From Streptomyces atroolivaceus (GTDB taxonomy: Bacteria; Actinomycetota; Actinomycetes; Streptomycetales; Streptomycetaceae): a stretch of 64,000 nt of DNA. The stretch is from NCBI RefSeq assembly GCF_000717025.1, contig NZ_JNXG01000002.1:62001-126000 (forward strand). The letters run 5' to 3'. Within the stretch, counting starts at the first letter, position 1. Each line of letters begins with the position of its first letter. The translations under genes were made by a program, and so were the position numbers. Positions 22,579-31,563 of this stretch are shown in pieces. The notes beneath the pieces are model-generated. The model had not been told where the DNA came from. It made no database searches and saw only the letters and a program-made list of their open reading frames with translations.

Positions 22579-23928
22579 GTGAGCCAGTACGTCTCCCGGC
22601 TCGGCAGCAGCCGTGCGGCACCCCGTATCCGCTTCCCGGGCGGTTTCGCCGGACACCGCAAGCCGCGCCGTGTCGCGATGCTCTCCGTGCACACCTCTCC
22701 GCTGCACCAGCCGGGCACCGGCGACGCGGGCGGCATGAACGTCTACATCGTGGAGCTGGCCACGCGCCTCGCCGCGATCGGTATCGAGGTCGAGATCTTC
22801 ACCAGGGCCACCACCGGCGGGCTGTCCCCGGTTGTCGAGCTGGCGCCCGGCGTCCTGGTCCGGCACGTCGACGCGGGGCCGTACGAGGGCCTCGCCAAGG
22901 AGGAGCTCCCCGCTCAGCTCTGTGCCTTCACCCACGGCGTGATGCAGGCCTGGGCAGGTCAGCGCCCCGGCTACTACGACCTGGTCCACTCCCACTACTG
23001 GCTCTCCGGCCAGGTCGGCTGGCTCGCCGCCCAGCGCTGGGGCGTTCCGCTCGTCCACGCCATGCACACCATGGCCAAGGTCAAGAACGCCGCGCTGGCC
23101 GAAGGCGACACACCCGAACCCGCGGCCCGCGTCATCGGCGAGACCCAGATCGTGCACGCCTCGGACCGGCTCATCGCGAACACCGCCGAAGAGGCCGACG
23201 AACTCGTCCGCTTCTACGACGCGGACCCGGAGTCGGTCGCCGTCGTGCATCCCGGGGTCAACCTGGAGCGCTTCCGCCCCGGCGACGGCCGCGCCGCCGC
23301 GCGAGCCCGCCTCGGCCTGCCGCAGGACGCCCTGATACCGCTGTTCGCGGGACGTATACAGCCGCTGAAGGCCCCGGACGTGCTCCTCCGCGCCGTCGCG
23401 GTGCTCCTGGACCGTGACCCCTCGCTGCGCTCGCGCATCCTCGTACCCGTCGTCGGAGGCCCCAGCGGCAGCGGGCTCGCCAAGCCGGAGGGCCTGCAGA
23501 AGCTGGCCGCGCGCCTGGGCATCGCCGACGTCGTACGGTTCCACCCGCCGGTCGGCCAGGATCAGCTCGCCGACTGGTTCCGGGCGGCGTCCGTGCTGGT
23601 CATGCCCTCGTACAGCGAGTCCTTCGGGCTCGTCGCCATCGAGGCCCAGGCGGCAGGCACCCCGGTGGTCGCGGCGGCGGTGGGCGGTCTGCCGGTCGCG
23701 GTGCGGGACGGTGTCAGCGGCTTCCTGATCCCGGGCCACGCCCCGGCGGCGTACGCACAAGCCCTCGGCCGGTTCGCGGACAACCCGCAGCTGGCCCGCC
23801 GCATGGGCGAGGCCGCGGCCGCGCACGCGCAGTCGTTCGGCTGGGACACGGCGGCATCGGCCACCGCCGACGTGTACACGGCGGCGATGCACGACCACCG
23901 GCGCCGGGCCCGCTCGCACCACGGCTGA
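22579..23928 (+). CDS. mshA: D-inositol-3-phosphate glycosyltransferase MshA
   Basis: 449 residues, GT4 family with GT-B fold. It catalyses the first step of mycothiol synthesis, moving GlcNAc from UDP-GlcNAc to 1-L-myo-inositol 1-phosphate. Visible features: [20 protein letters not shown] with the acceptor-site glycines, [19 protein letters not shown], and the nucleotide-binding [12 protein letters not shown] start with GAGGAGGAGCGG upstream. A roughly 25-residue N-terminal extension precedes the first strand. YbjN follows downstream with its own apparent promoter. Confidence 0.95.
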   Translation: MSQYVSRLGSSRAAPRIRFPGGFAGHRKPRRVAMLSVHTSPLHQPGTGDAGGMNVYIVELATRLAAIGIEVEIFTRATTGGLSPVVELAPGVLVRHVDAGPYEGLAKEELPAQLCAFTHGVMQAWAGQRPGYYDLVHSHYWLSGQVGWLAAQRWGVPLVHAMHTMAKVKNAALAEGDTPEPAARVIGETQIVHASDRLIANTAEEADELVRFYDADPESVAVVHPGVNLERFRPGDGRAAARARLGLPQDALIPLFAGRIQPLKAPDVLLRAVAVLLDRDPSLRSRILVPVVGGPSGSGLAKPEGLQKLAARLGIADVVRFHPPVGQDQLADWFRAASVLVMPSYSESFGLVAIEAQAAGTPVVAAAVGGLPVAVRDGVSGFLIPGHAPAAYAQALGRFADNPQLARRMGEAAAAHAQSFGWDTAASATADVYTAAMHDHRRRARSHHG

Positions 23929-23974
23929 GGGGCGGCCCCGGCCCTCCCCCCGCGCGTTGTCGTACGCTCGCACC

Positions 23975-24481
23975 ATGGCTGACGTATCCGACGAAGCAGC
24001 AGCGGCGCAGGTCATCGAGACGACCCTGAACGACGCGGAGCTCGAGTGGGAGAGCCCCGGGCCCGGCAACTACGTCGTGAAGCTGCCCGGCACGCGCAAG
24101 CTGTCCACGACCTGTTCCCTGCTCGTCGGGCGGCACTCCCTCTCCCTCAACGCATTCGTCATCCGTCATCCGGACGAGAACGACGCCGCTGTGCACCGCT
24201 GGCTCCTGGAGCACAACCTCCGCCTGTTCGGGGTGAGCTACGCGATCGACCAGCTCGGCGACATCTATCTCGTCGGCAGGCTCCCGCTCTCGGTCGTCAC
24301 CCCCGAGGAGCTCGACCGGCTGCTGGGCGTGGTCCTGGAGGCGGCGGACGGAGCGTTCAACCCCCTGCTGGAGCTGGGCTTCGCGAGCGCGATCCGCAAG
24401 GAGTACGCCTGGCGGACGGAGCGCGGGGAATCGACCCGCAACCTGGACGCGTTCGCGCACCTGACGCAGCGTCCGTCCTGA
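23975..24481 (+). CDS. YbjN domain-containing protein
   Basis: 168 residues of the YbjN family (V-I-E-T-T-L-N-D-A-E-L-E-W-E, V-G-R-H-S-L-S-L-N-A-F-V-I-R-H-P, F-G-V-S-Y-A-I-D). YbjN proteins share the fold of type III secretion chaperones, but their role in actinobacteria is unknown. It is consistently next to mshA in this genus, as I recall. TACGCT is 6 bases before the ATG, so it is probably transcribed leaderless from its own promoter rather than only by read-through. Confidence 0.85.
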   Translation: MADVSDEAAAAQVIETTLNDAELEWESPGPGNYVVKLPGTRKLSTTCSLLVGRHSLSLNAFVIRHPDENDAAVHRWLLEHNLRLFGVSYAIDQLGDIYLVGRLPLSVVTPEELDRLLGVVLEAADGAFNPLLELGFASAIRKEYAWRTERGESTRNLDAFAHLTQRPS

Positions 24482-24497
24482 GACCGGGTCCGGCGGC

Positions 24498-25475
24498 CTA
24501 CGCGAGTCCCCGCAGCGCCGCGACGAGCCGCGGAGCCACCGTCTCCCATGTCCACGCCAGCGCCTCGGGGCCCGCGCCCCGGGGCACCGTCTCCGTGAGC
24601 ATGATCAGGTAGAGGTAGCTGCGGCAGAGGTCGAGCCGGCGCCGTACGGACGGGGTGAACACGACCGGCGTGCCCGTCGCGGCCGCGTACCCGGCGAGGA
24701 AGTCCAGGTCCGTCTCCGGGTCGCCGAACAGGTGCGTGGAGACGAGATCGGCGACCGGATCGCCCCAGAACATCCGCTCGCCGTCGATGATCCCGCCGAC
24801 GCGCCGGGCGCCGGGCCCGCCGGTCACCAGCAGGTTTCCCTGCCACAGATCGAAGTGGACCAGGGCCGGACGGGTCACCTCGTCCATCACGTCCGCCGCG
24901 CCGGCGAGCACCTCACGGATCCGCCGCACCGGGAGCGGCAGCCGCGCCCCGTACCTCTCCGCGTCGCCCAGCACGGCGTCGGTCATCGCGGTGAAGGCCT
25001 CGCGCCAGGTGGGGGAGAGCGGTCCCAGCGGCTCGGCGGGATACCCGAACCCGGCGGTGCCGGTGACGCCGTGCAGGCGGCCGACCATGTCCCCGAACTC
25101 GGTGCGCAGGGAACGGGTCTCTGCGGCCGTCAGGTCCCCGGCGACGCTGCTCCAGGGCTGCCCCGGGCACGCGGTCATGACGACGTACGCCCCGGCCGGC
25201 GCCCCCGGGTCGAGCTCGCTGTGCACGACCCGCGGGACCGCGGCGCCGCCCGCGGTGGCTGCGGCGCCGTAGAAGGTGACCTCGTTGACGAGCAGGCGCT
25301 GTTCGTGGCTCAGTCCGTCGCTGTGCGCCGGGGGGATCTTCACGACCCAGTCCCCGCCGTCCTCGAACGTGACGCGTGTGACGGTGTTGTACGTGCCCCC
25401 GGCGAGCGACTCCCGGGACACGGGCTCACCGGCCCCGACGGCTCTCAGTACGGCTGCTGTCGCGTCGACGGACAC
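24498..25475 (-). CDS. Fructosamine kinase/aminoglycoside phosphotransferase-fold kinase
   Basis: 325 residues. The kinase core shows G-G-T-Y-N-T-V-T-R-V (nucleotide loop), W-V-V-K-I-P-P (ATP Lys), V-H-F-D-L-W-Q-G-N-L-L (Brenner motif with catalytic Asp and Asn) and I-I-D-G-E-R-M-F-W-G-D (metal Asp). H-F-D-L-W-x-G-N is typical of the fructosamine-kinase/APH group acting on small hydroxylated molecules. The substrate is not predictable. It is convergent with the YbjN gene (16-base gap). Divergent from the lipoprotein gene at 25700 across a region with a palindromic operator. Confidence 0.83.
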   Translation of the reverse strand: MSVDATAAVLRAVGAGEPVSRESLAGGTYNTVTRVTFEDGGDWVVKIPPAHSDGLSHEQRLLVNEVTFYGAAATAGGAAVPRVVHSELDPGAPAGAYVVMTACPGQPWSSVAGDLTAAETRSLRTEFGDMVGRLHGVTGTAGFGYPAEPLGPLSPTWREAFTAMTDAVLGDAERYGARLPLPVRRIREVLAGAADVMDEVTRPALVHFDLWQGNLLVTGGPGARRVGGIIDGERMFWGDPVADLVSTHLFGDPETDLDFLAGYAAATGTPVVFTPSVRRRLDLCRSYLYLIMLTETVPRGAGPEALAWTWETVAPRLVAALRGLA

Positions 25476-25582
25476 GGACGGTCCCCTCCATGGCTCGGCT
25501 GCGGAGCCGGTCGCCCCACAGGGGCTTCACAGGGTGATCACAACGGAATCACGATCACATCCCGTGACGGCTTGAGGCGGTC

Positions 25583-25600
25583 ATCGGACAGGTGTCCGAT
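25583..25600. promoter_or_regulatory. Perfect palindrome ATCGGACA-GG-TGTCCGAT
   Basis: Eight-base arms with a 2-base centre, lying between the phosphotransferase gene and the lipoprotein gene, 8 bases before a possible -10 (TAGAGT, 25604-25609). The core GGACA-N2-TGTCC recurs twice at the TetR gene near 53.6 kb, suggesting a TetR-type operator. Confidence 0.65.
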
Positions 25601-25699
25601 CGTAGAGTGTCTCGCACCGTGACAGCCCTCCCGTGTCAGCCCTGAAATCCGCTCCGGGACAGGCTTGTTGCTCCTTTCAGACGGAGAGATGAACGAATC

Positions 25700-26479
25700 A
25701 TGCGCGCCACCGCCGTACGCCGTACCGCCCTCGTCGCCGCCGTGGCGTCCCTGACCCTGCTCGCCACCGCCTGCGGCGGTTCGGACTCCGACGCGAAGGG
25801 TGACGGCGGAGCGTCGGGGGCGAAGGACGACGCCTCCGCCAAGCCCGCGGCTGCCAAGGCGCTGACGTCGGCCGAGCTGGAGAAGGTGTCGCTGGAACAG
25901 GGCGACGTCGCGGGCCACAAGGTGACGAAGACCGGCCCCGAGGACATCGCGCAGCCCGGAGACGTCACCGTCGACAAGAAGGAGTGCGAGCCCATCGGCT
26001 TCGCCTTCTACGGAGTCAAGCGGGGGACCCCGGTGGGGAACGCAGGGCGCAAGGTCGTCGAGGAGCCCGAGAAGAACGAGTCCGCCGACCCCGAGGACGC
26101 GCTCGCCGGCATGCTCGACGTGACGTCGTCCCTGGTCACGCTCGCCTCGTACGAGGGTGACGGCGCGGCCGAGAGCCTTGCCGAGCTTCGCGACTCGGCC
26201 GCCAAGTGCGCGACCGGCGGGTTCACCCTGTCCATGAAGGGCTCCAAGCAGAAGGTCACCAAGCTGACCGAGGAGAAGGTGACGGGCGGCGAGGAGGCCC
26301 TCGCCTGGCGGGTGCAGATGGGTGAGGGGGACGCGGCGGCTCCCTTCAAGCTCGTGAGCGTGCGTCAGGGCGGCACGGTCGCCACGTTCTTCTCGTTCAA
26401 CCTCGGCAAGACGGGTGCGGAGTCCGACTTCGCCCTGCCGACCGCGCTGATCGACGCCCAGGTCAAGAAGCTCGGCTGA
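25700..26479 (+). CDS. Putative lipoprotein
   Basis: 259 residues. A type II signal peptide ends in the lipobox L-A-T-A-C (Cys25), followed by a Gly/Ser/Asp linker and an extracellular domain of mixed alpha/beta character (V-A-G-H-K-V-T-K-T-G, two cysteines that could pair: E-C-E-P-I and A-K-C-A-T). No solute-binding signature is seen. GGAGAG precedes the ATG by about 12 bases. The palindrome at 25583 lies about 100 bases upstream and may regulate it. Confidence 0.85.
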   Translation: MRATAVRRTALVAAVASLTLLATACGGSDSDAKGDGGASGAKDDASAKPAAAKALTSAELEKVSLEQGDVAGHKVTKTGPEDIAQPGDVTVDKKECEPIGFAFYGVKRGTPVGNAGRKVVEEPEKNESADPEDALAGMLDVTSSLVTLASYEGDGAAESLAELRDSAAKCATGGFTLSMKGSKQKVTKLTEEKVTGGEEALAWRVQMGEGDAAAPFKLVSVRQGGTVATFFSFNLGKTGAESDFALPTALIDAQVKKLG

Positions 26480-26500
26480 GGCCTCCGCCGTCACTCCGGG

Positions 26501-26743
26501 TCACGGCAGCGGCACGAGCCTGACCACGGTGACCGTCAGCACGGACCCGGAGACGTAGTAGAGGACGATCGCCCCGTAGACCGTCGCCTCCCGCCGGTCG
26601 CGCTCACGCTTGACGGCGGTCGAGGCGTGTCCGTACGGATCCCGGCCGAGGGTGCGCGCCATCTCGTCGCGGAACGAGTCGCCGTCGCGCATCTTGGCCA
26701 GGGTGTCGTCGGCGGGCGGTGCGTAGGAGATGCGGAAACTCAA
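26501..26743 (-). CDS. RelE/ParE-like putative toxin
   Basis: 80 residues: M-S-F-R-I-S-Y-A-P-P-A-D-D-T-L-A, a helical hairpin with several Arg/Lys, then two strands A-T-V-Y-G-A-I-V-L-Y-Y-V and S-V-L-T-V-T-V-V-R-L. This helix-helix-beta layout with a basic surface is that of RelE/ParE toxins, though identity is weak and I see no certain catalytic residues. It follows the gene at 26740-26988 with a 4-base ATGA overlap, the usual antitoxin-then-toxin coupling. Confidence 0.6.
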   Translation of the reverse strand: MSFRISYAPPADDTLAKMRDGDSFRDEMARTLGRDPYGHASTAVKRERDRREATVYGAIVLYYVSGSVLTVTVVRLVPLP

Positions 26744-26988
26744 GCGACGTTCCGCCTCTCGGCCTCGTCCTGCGCGAGCCGGTCCAGGATCTGTTCGGCC
26801 TCGGGATCAGGCACGGATTCGAGCATCCAGTGCCGCATGACGGCCTGGATCTCGTGGACCCCGGCCTCGTTGATCGCCTGGTCGAACTCCTCGCGTCTCT
26901 CCTCGGGCAGGGCGGCACGGATCGCCGGAATGCTGTTGGGTACCTCGACCTCGGCGCCGCCGACGAAGGTCTTCAGAGACTCGCCCAT
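26740..26988 (-). CDS. DUF6247-like putative antitoxin
   Basis: 82 residues, acidic and helical: I-P-A-I-R-A-A-L-P-E-E-R-R-E-E-F and V-M-R-H-W-M-L-E. The A-I-R-A-A-L-P motif resembles DUF6247 proteins that precede RelE-like genes in Streptomyces. It has no obvious DNA-binding domain. The stop codon overlaps the start of the downstream toxin-like gene by 4 bases. Antitoxin function is inferred from size, charge and gene order only. Confidence 0.58.
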   Translation of the reverse strand: MGESLKTFVGGAEVEVPNSIPAIRAALPEERREEFDQAINEAGVHEIQAVMRHWMLESVPDPEAEQILDRLAQDEAERRNVA

Positions 26989-27076
26989 GACCGCTCTCCC
27001 CGATCTCCCTGCTGTCCGCGCCCTGCATGCCCGTACCGCCGGGGGTGTGTACCCGGGTAACAGGCCGGTGTGGGGG

Positions 27077-27589
27077 TCACGTTAGCGGGTGGCCGCCCGG
27101 ACGGGCGATCGGCTCCCCGCTCAGCCGGGCGAGGTGTAGGTCGAGCCGCGCGACCCGCCCCGGCGGCGGTGAGTTCGGGTCCCACCAGCAGATGCCCGAG
27201 ATCTCGGCGTCGGGTTCGAAGGCGCGCAGGCCGCTCGCGCGGCCCGTGAACAGGGCGCCGTACTCCCGCCGTTCTCCTGGCGCCAGGACGAACCCCGCAT
27301 GTCCGACGAATCGCAGCGGGCCGTCGGGTTCGTGGCCGGTCTCCTCGCGCAGCTCGCGCACCGCCGCCTCGCGGGCGCTCTCACCTGGCTCGATCCCCCC
27401 GCCGGGAAGCTCCCAGGCGTCCCGGTACCTGTCGTGGACCAGGAGGACCCGCCCTCCGTGCCAGAGGGCGGTCAGGGCCAGGGGCGTCGGAGCGTCGCCG
27501 GGAGGCGCGTCCTCGCCGCCTGCCCGGAAGGAGACCAGAAGGTTGCCACGGCTGTCGACCGCGAGCGGCTCGACCGGATTCCAGGACAT
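27077..27589 (-). CDS. NUDIX hydrolase
   Basis: 170 residues with a complete Nudix box [20 protein letters not shown] followed by E-T-G (pattern G-x5-E-x7-REUXEEXGU). The fold is normal with extra N-terminal strands (L-L-V-S-F-R-A-G). Such enzymes hydrolyse nucleoside diphosphate derivatives using Mg2+ held by the box glutamates. The substrate is unknown. It sits downstream of the VOC gene in the same direction (47-base gap). Confidence 0.88.
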   Translation of the reverse strand: MSWNPVEPLAVDSRGNLLVSFRAGGEDAPPGDAPTPLALTALWHGGRVLLVHDRYRDAWELPGGGIEPGESAREAAVRELREETGHEPDGPLRFVGHAGFVLAPGERREYGALFTGRASGLRAFEPDAEISGICWWDPNSPPPGRVARLDLHLARLSGEPIARPGGHPLT

Positions 27590-27636
27590 GTCAGGCTCCT
27601 CCTCGCCGGGCCGGCGGACGGCGGGGCCGTACGCGC

Positions 27637-28065
27637 TCAGGTGACCGCCTGGCCGATGCCCAGCATGTTCCCCTCGCTGTCACGGAACCACGCCCCGCGT
27701 TCGCCACCGGCTCCCTTGCTCGGGTAGTTGCCCTCGATCTCGGCGATGCCGCCGTGCGTACGGAGCCCCGGCAGGTCGACCGTCTCGAACACCACACCGC
27801 GCCGCCCGAGTTCCGACACGACCGCTTCGATGTCGTCGACCTGCCATCCCATCTGGGTGAAGGTGCCGGGCGACGCCCCCGTCGACCGGAACACGGCGAA
27901 CTCCGAGTCCCCGCACCGGTACAGCAGCCCGCCCGGTCGTTCGTCGACGGGTTCCAGGCCGAGCTTCTCGGCGTAGAAGCGCCGCGCCCGCTCCAGGTCC
28001 TGGGCCGGCAGCCTGGTCGCGGCGCCGCGCGCCCCGGCGAGGGTGTTCCTGTCGTCTGCGTCCAT
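27637..28065 (-). CDS. VOC (glyoxalase/bleomycin-resistance) domain protein
   Basis: 142 residues of the vicinal-oxygen-chelate fold: two beta-alpha-beta-beta-beta modules ([15 protein letters not shown], then [17 protein letters not shown]). The final Glu in D-S-E-G-N is the usual C-terminal metal ligand, but the N-terminal His position reads R-L-P-A-Q-D, so metal binding is doubtful and a ligand-binding role is possible. It forms a likely two-gene unit with the NUDIX gene. Confidence 0.83.
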   Translation of the reverse strand: MDADDRNTLAGARGAATRLPAQDLERARRFYAEKLGLEPVDERPGGLLYRCGDSEFAVFRSTGASPGTFTQMGWQVDDIEAVVSELGRRGVVFETVDLPGLRTHGGIAEIEGNYPSKGAGGERGAWFRDSEGNMLGIGQAVT

Positions 28066-28202
28066 GTATCCACTGTGCCGTGGGCCGTGGGCGATCACGG
28101 GGAGAAGGCGCGGGCGATTCGCTGCGGCCCGCAGTGGCGACGACGGATGGTCCGGTGGGAGCATCGGTGGCTGCCGGAGAGAACGGAAGCGGAGGTGTAC
28201 TC

Positions 28203-28560
28203 GTGCCCGACGCGCCGTACGTCCGTTTCCAGGGACCGGTGCGACACCCGCGCGGCCACTTCCCCGGAGTCTTCGCACTGACCAACGAGCTGGCACGGCA
28301 GGGCAGGCTGACCGAGGAACAGCACCGGTTCTGGCGCGCGGCCAACGACTGGCACGACGCCGGTTGTCCCCACCCCACCGACGTCGACCCCGAGGTCTAC
28401 GACCGCGAGATCCCCCGGGCGCCGTGGCGTGGTTCAAGTCCTCGGCCCACGATCTCGTCGAGCGGGTGGATGGGTACCTGGAGATCCTCGCCGCGCACGG
28501 TGTCGACTGCCGCCGCCTGGAGTCGTCGAGCCCCGGACGGCCGGACGTGTTGAGGCGCGT
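28203..28560 (+). pseudogene. Frameshifted conserved hypothetical gene
   Basis: From GTG 28203, frame 3 encodes M-P-D-A-P-Y-V-R-F-Q-G-P-V-R-H-P-R and onward to V-D-P-E-V-Y-D-R-E-I-P. At about 28420, within CCCCCGGGCGCCGTGG, the sense continues only in another frame as A-V-A-W-F-K-S-S-A-H-D-L-V-E-R-V-D-G-Y-L. The two parts read as one soluble domain of unknown function. The C-terminus (after E-S-S-S-P-G-R) also degenerates. Either a base was lost from the C/G run or the gene is decaying. A sequencing error in this homopolymer-like stretch is possible. Confidence 0.65.
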
Positions 28561-28604
28561 GCTCTCCGCGGGGCCAACCGGCGGAGAGCGCTGTGGGAGA
28601 ACCA

Positions 28605-29075
28605 ATGCAGGGCCGACGGCGACTGATGCAGAGGGACATCTTGAGCGCTCGAGCAGGTTATGGGACCCACCCCGAAGTGATCGCGGCGATCGTGGAGGCC
28701 GCTGGGGATGCGGTGATGGTGCTGTCGTACGACGAGGACCGGTCGCTGGCCGAATCGGGCCTGTCCCGTTTCGGTCCGGCGGGGTCGGCCCGGCTCGACT
28801 GGAGCGGGGCAGAGGTACTCCACCGCTCCCCGGCCTTCGACGGTGAAGGGCTCAAGGCCCTCATGCGGGAGTTCGCACCTCCGGATGAGCTGGCAGTCGT
28901 GTTCTGGGGAAACCTCGCGGTGCCCTCACTCGCCTTGGAGGCCAGCCTGGTGGCAGAGCATGCCGACGCGGTACTGGAGTGCGGCCATCAGTGCTGGGTT
29001 CACCTCGTCGACAGCGGGGTCCTGATCGAGTTCCAGGACGGCGAAGGATTCACGGCAGGACGGATACCCGGCTGA
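28605..29075 (+). CDS. Hypothetical protein, immunity-protein-like
   Basis: 156 residues from ATG 28605, with GGGAGA 4 bases upstream; ATG 28626 is an alternative. Acidic and soluble, with alternating strands and helices (D-E-L-A-V-V-F-W-G-N-L-A-V-P-S-L, V-L-I-E-F-Q-D-G-E-G-F). Composition is less GC-extreme than neighbours. The acidic alpha/beta build and the setting beside a decayed gene resemble stand-alone immunity proteins, but no family is recognised. Nothing like a cognate toxin is adjacent. Confidence 0.6.
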   Translation: MQGRRRLMQRDILSARAGYGTHPEVIAAIVEAAGDAVMVLSYDEDRSLAESGLSRFGPAGSARLDWSGAEVLHRSPAFDGEGLKALMREFAPPDELAVVFWGNLAVPSLALEASLVAEHADAVLECGHQCWVHLVDSGVLIEFQDGEGFTAGRIPG

Positions 29076-29201
29076 CCTCCGGCCGCGGTCGTTCACCTGA
29101 AGCGGCCCGGCCGGGAGCGCAACCACGATGCTCCGGCCGCCGCTCCAGGCACCGGCCGGCGTCCCGCGTGACGGCCCGGAGACGGCGGCACGACGGCAGC
29201 G

Positions 29202-29238
29202 AGCCCCCCGCTTGCGGAGAATGCGCAGGCGGGGGGCT
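29202..29238 (-). terminator. Hairpin terminator after gpmA
   Basis: Perfect arms AGCCCCCCGC (29202-29211) and GCGGGGGGCT (29229-29238) with a 17-base loop, 13 bases past the gpmA stop codon. Confidence 0.75.
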
Positions 29239-29251
29239 ATGTCAGCTCTGC

Positions 29252-30013
29252 TTACTTCTTCTTGCCCTGGTTCTTCACAGCCTCGATCGCGGCCTTCGCC
29301 GCGTCCGGGTCCAGGTAGGTGCCGCCCGGCTTCAGGGGGCGGAAGTCGGCGTCCAGCTCGTAGGCGAGCGGGATGCCGGTCGGGATGTTGAGGCCCGAGA
29401 TGGCGTCGTCGGAGATGCCGTCCAGGTGCTTCACCAGGCCGCGCAGGCTGTTGCCGTGGGCGGCGACCAGGACGGTCTTGCCGTCGAGGAGGTCCGGGAC
29501 GATGCCGTCGTACCAGTACGGCAGCATGCGCTCGACGACGTCCTTCAGGCACTCCGTGCGCGGGCGCAGCTCCGTCGGGATGGAGGCGTAGCGCGGGTCG
29601 GCGCTCTGCGAGAACTCGGTGCCGTCCTCGAGCACGGGCGGCGGGGTGTCGTACGAACGGCGCCACAGCATGAACTGCTCCTCGCCGAACTCGGCGAGGG
29701 TCTGGGCCTTGTCCTTGCCCTGGAGAGCGCCGTAGTGGCGCTCGTTCAGCCGCCAGGAGCGGTGCACGGGGATCCAGTGGCGGTCCGCGGCTTCCAGCCC
29801 GAGCTGGGCGGTGCGGATCGCGCGCTTCTGGAGGGAGGTGTGTACGACGTCGGGGAGCAGGCCGGCGTCCTTGAGCAGCTCACCGCCGCGGACCGCCTCC
29901 TTCTCGCCCTTGTCGGTGAGGTCTACGTCCACCCAACCGGTGAACAGGTTCTTCGCGTTCCATTCGCTCTCGCCGTGGCGGAGGAGGATCAGCTTGTACG
30001 GTGCGTCGGCCAT
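29252..30013 (-). CDS. gpmA: 2,3-bisphosphoglycerate-dependent phosphoglycerate mutase
   Basis: 253 residues of the histidine phosphatase superfamily. [10 protein letters not shown] holds the phospho-acceptor His11; [13 protein letters not shown] and [10 protein letters not shown] (second catalytic His) complete the active site. It interconverts 3- and 2-phosphoglycerate in glycolysis. Length and motifs are standard. TACGCT sits 7 bases before the ATG on the minus strand (leaderless). A Lys-rich end (N-Q-G-K-K-K) is unremarkable. Confidence 0.95.
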   Translation of the reverse strand: MADAPYKLILLRHGESEWNAKNLFTGWVDVDLTDKGEKEAVRGGELLKDAGLLPDVVHTSLQKRAIRTAQLGLEAADRHWIPVHRSWRLNERHYGALQGKDKAQTLAEFGEEQFMLWRRSYDTPPPVLEDGTEFSQSADPRYASIPTELRPRTECLKDVVERMLPYWYDGIVPDLLDGKTVLVAAHGNSLRGLVKHLDGISDDAISGLNIPTGIPLAYELDADFRPLKPGGTYLDPDAAKAAIEAVKNQGKKK

Positions 30014-30091
30014 GGGTCCGAGCGTAATCGAACCCGTGCGGCCGCCGCGCGCTCGGTCAAGGGGCGGACCGGGAGCGGGACCGGGACGTGA

Positions 30092-30114
30092 CGATTGACG
30101 GGCGGCGTCAATCG
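30092..30114. promoter_or_regulatory. Palindrome CGATTGAC-N7-GTCAATCG upstream of the MFS gene
   Basis: A perfect 8-base inverted repeat with a 7-base GC spacer between gpmA and the MFS transporter gene, about 105 bases before the MFS start. No regulator gene is adjacent. The AT-rich arms in a GC-rich context suggest a protein-binding site. Confidence 0.55.
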
Positions 30115-30218
30115 AGTGGCGGCCGGGGATCTCGCCTTCGTAATGTTCGGTCAGTCGTCGGGCCGCTTACACAGGCCCGCGGCCATTCCGTACGCGTACG
30201 CCTCCGGGGGGAAGTCCC

Positions 30219-31490
30219 ATGTCTGTCGCCGGCCTCCGAAAGGCGGCACACGAGACGGTCGCCGGGCTCCCCAGGGAGTTCTGGTGGCTGTGGACCAGCA
30301 CGCTGGTCAACCGCCTCGGGGCGTTCGTCGCCACGTTCATGGCGCTCTACCTGACCCTGGACCGGGGCTACTCGGCCTCGTACGCCGGTCTCGTCGCGGC
30401 CCTCCACGGGCTCGGCGGAGTGGTGTCGTCGCTGGGTGCCGGGGTGATGACGGACCGGCTGGGGCGCCGGCCGACCATGCTGATCGCGCAGCTCTCGACC
30501 GCGGTGTCCGTGGCCGTGCTCGGCTTCATGGTCCATCCGGTGGCGATCGCGGGTGTGGCCTTCGTCGTCGGGATGGCCAGCAACGCGTCACGGCCGGCCG
30601 TGCAGGCGATGATGGCCGACATCGTCCCGCCCGAGGACCGGGTGCGGGCCTTCTCGCTCAACTACTGGGCCATCAATTTGGGCTTCGCCGTCTCGTCGGC
30701 CGGAGCCGGATTCGTCGCCGAACACAGCTACACGGCCGGCTTCCTGGGCGAGGCCGCCCTGACCCTGCTCTGCGCCGTCGTCGTCTTCCTCAAGGTGCCG
30801 GAGTCCCGGCCGAAGGAGGAGCCCCGGGCCGCCGGGGCGCCCGCGCCGGACGACGTGCGGCTCGGCACCGTGCTGCGCGACGGGCGCTACATGGGTGTCG
30901 TCGGACTGTCGTTCGTGGTCGCGCTGATCTTCCAGCAGGGGTACGTGGGCCTGCCGGTGGCCATGGGCACGGACGGGCTGTCCAGCTCCGACTTCGGCAC
31001 AGCCATCGCTGTCAACGGTGTGCTGATCGTGGCCCTGCAGATTCCCGTCACCCGGTTCATCCAGCACCGCGACCCGCGCAGGCTGCTGATCCTCTCGTCC
31101 CTGTTGGCGGGCTACGGCTTCGGACTGACCGCCTTCGCGGGATCGGTCGGGGTGTACGCACTGACGGTGTGCGTCTGGACCCTGGCCGAGATCGTCAACG
31201 CGCCGACGCAGACGGGCATCGTCGTGCAGCTCTCCCCGGCGCACGGCCGGGGGCGCTACCAGGGGATGTACACGATGTCGTGGTCCGTGGCGGCCCTCGT
31301 CGCCCCGCTGATGTCCGGCTTCGTGATCGACCACTACGGCGCCGCCTGGCTGTGGGGGACCTGCGCGGTCCTGGGCACCGTGGCCGCGTTCGGATACTGG
31401 CTGCTGATGAGGAACCTGGACCTGCCGGAGCCGGTCGTCGCGGCGTCACCGGCACCCGGGGACCGGGCGGTCGCCGAGCCCGCGGTCTGA
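30219..31490 (+). CDS. MFS transporter
   Basis: 423 residues, twelve predicted membrane segments. The loop 2-3 signature G-V-M-T-D-R-L-G-R-R-P-T (motif A) identifies the major facilitator superfamily, drug:H+ antiporter type. R-P-A-V-Q-A-M-M-A-D-I-V and a repeat of motif A-like sequence in the second half are present. The substrate is unknown. Start ATG 30219 follows GGGGGGAAGTCCC. An operator-like palindrome lies upstream, and an exceptionally strong hairpin follows the gene. Confidence 0.87.
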   Translation: MSVAGLRKAAHETVAGLPREFWWLWTSTLVNRLGAFVATFMALYLTLDRGYSASYAGLVAALHGLGGVVSSLGAGVMTDRLGRRPTMLIAQLSTAVSVAVLGFMVHPVAIAGVAFVVGMASNASRPAVQAMMADIVPPEDRVRAFSLNYWAINLGFAVSSAGAGFVAEHSYTAGFLGEAALTLLCAVVVFLKVPESRPKEEPRAAGAPAPDDVRLGTVLRDGRYMGVVGLSFVVALIFQQGYVGLPVAMGTDGLSSSDFGTAIAVNGVLIVALQIPVTRFIQHRDPRRLLILSSLLAGYGFGLTAFAGSVGVYALTVCVWTLAEIVNAPTQTGIVVQLSPAHGRGRYQGMYTMSWSVAALVAPLMSGFVIDHYGAAWLWGTCAVLGTVAAFGYWLLMRNLDLPEPVVAASPAPGDRAVAEPAV

Positions 31491-31500
31491 GGAGCACGCA

Positions 31501-31548
31501 GCGGCGGTGCCGCGCCACGGACACCGGTCCGTGGCGCGGCACCGCCGC
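31501..31548. terminator. Exceptionally long bidirectional hairpin
   Basis: Two perfectly complementary 22-base arms (31501-31522 and 31527-31548, starting GCGGCGGTGCCG) with a 4-base ACCG loop. It lies 10 bases after the MFS stop codon and 15 bases before the stop of the convergent mtpA gene, so it can serve both. Confidence 0.85.
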
Positions 31549-31563
31549 AGGATTCGGCCGGGC

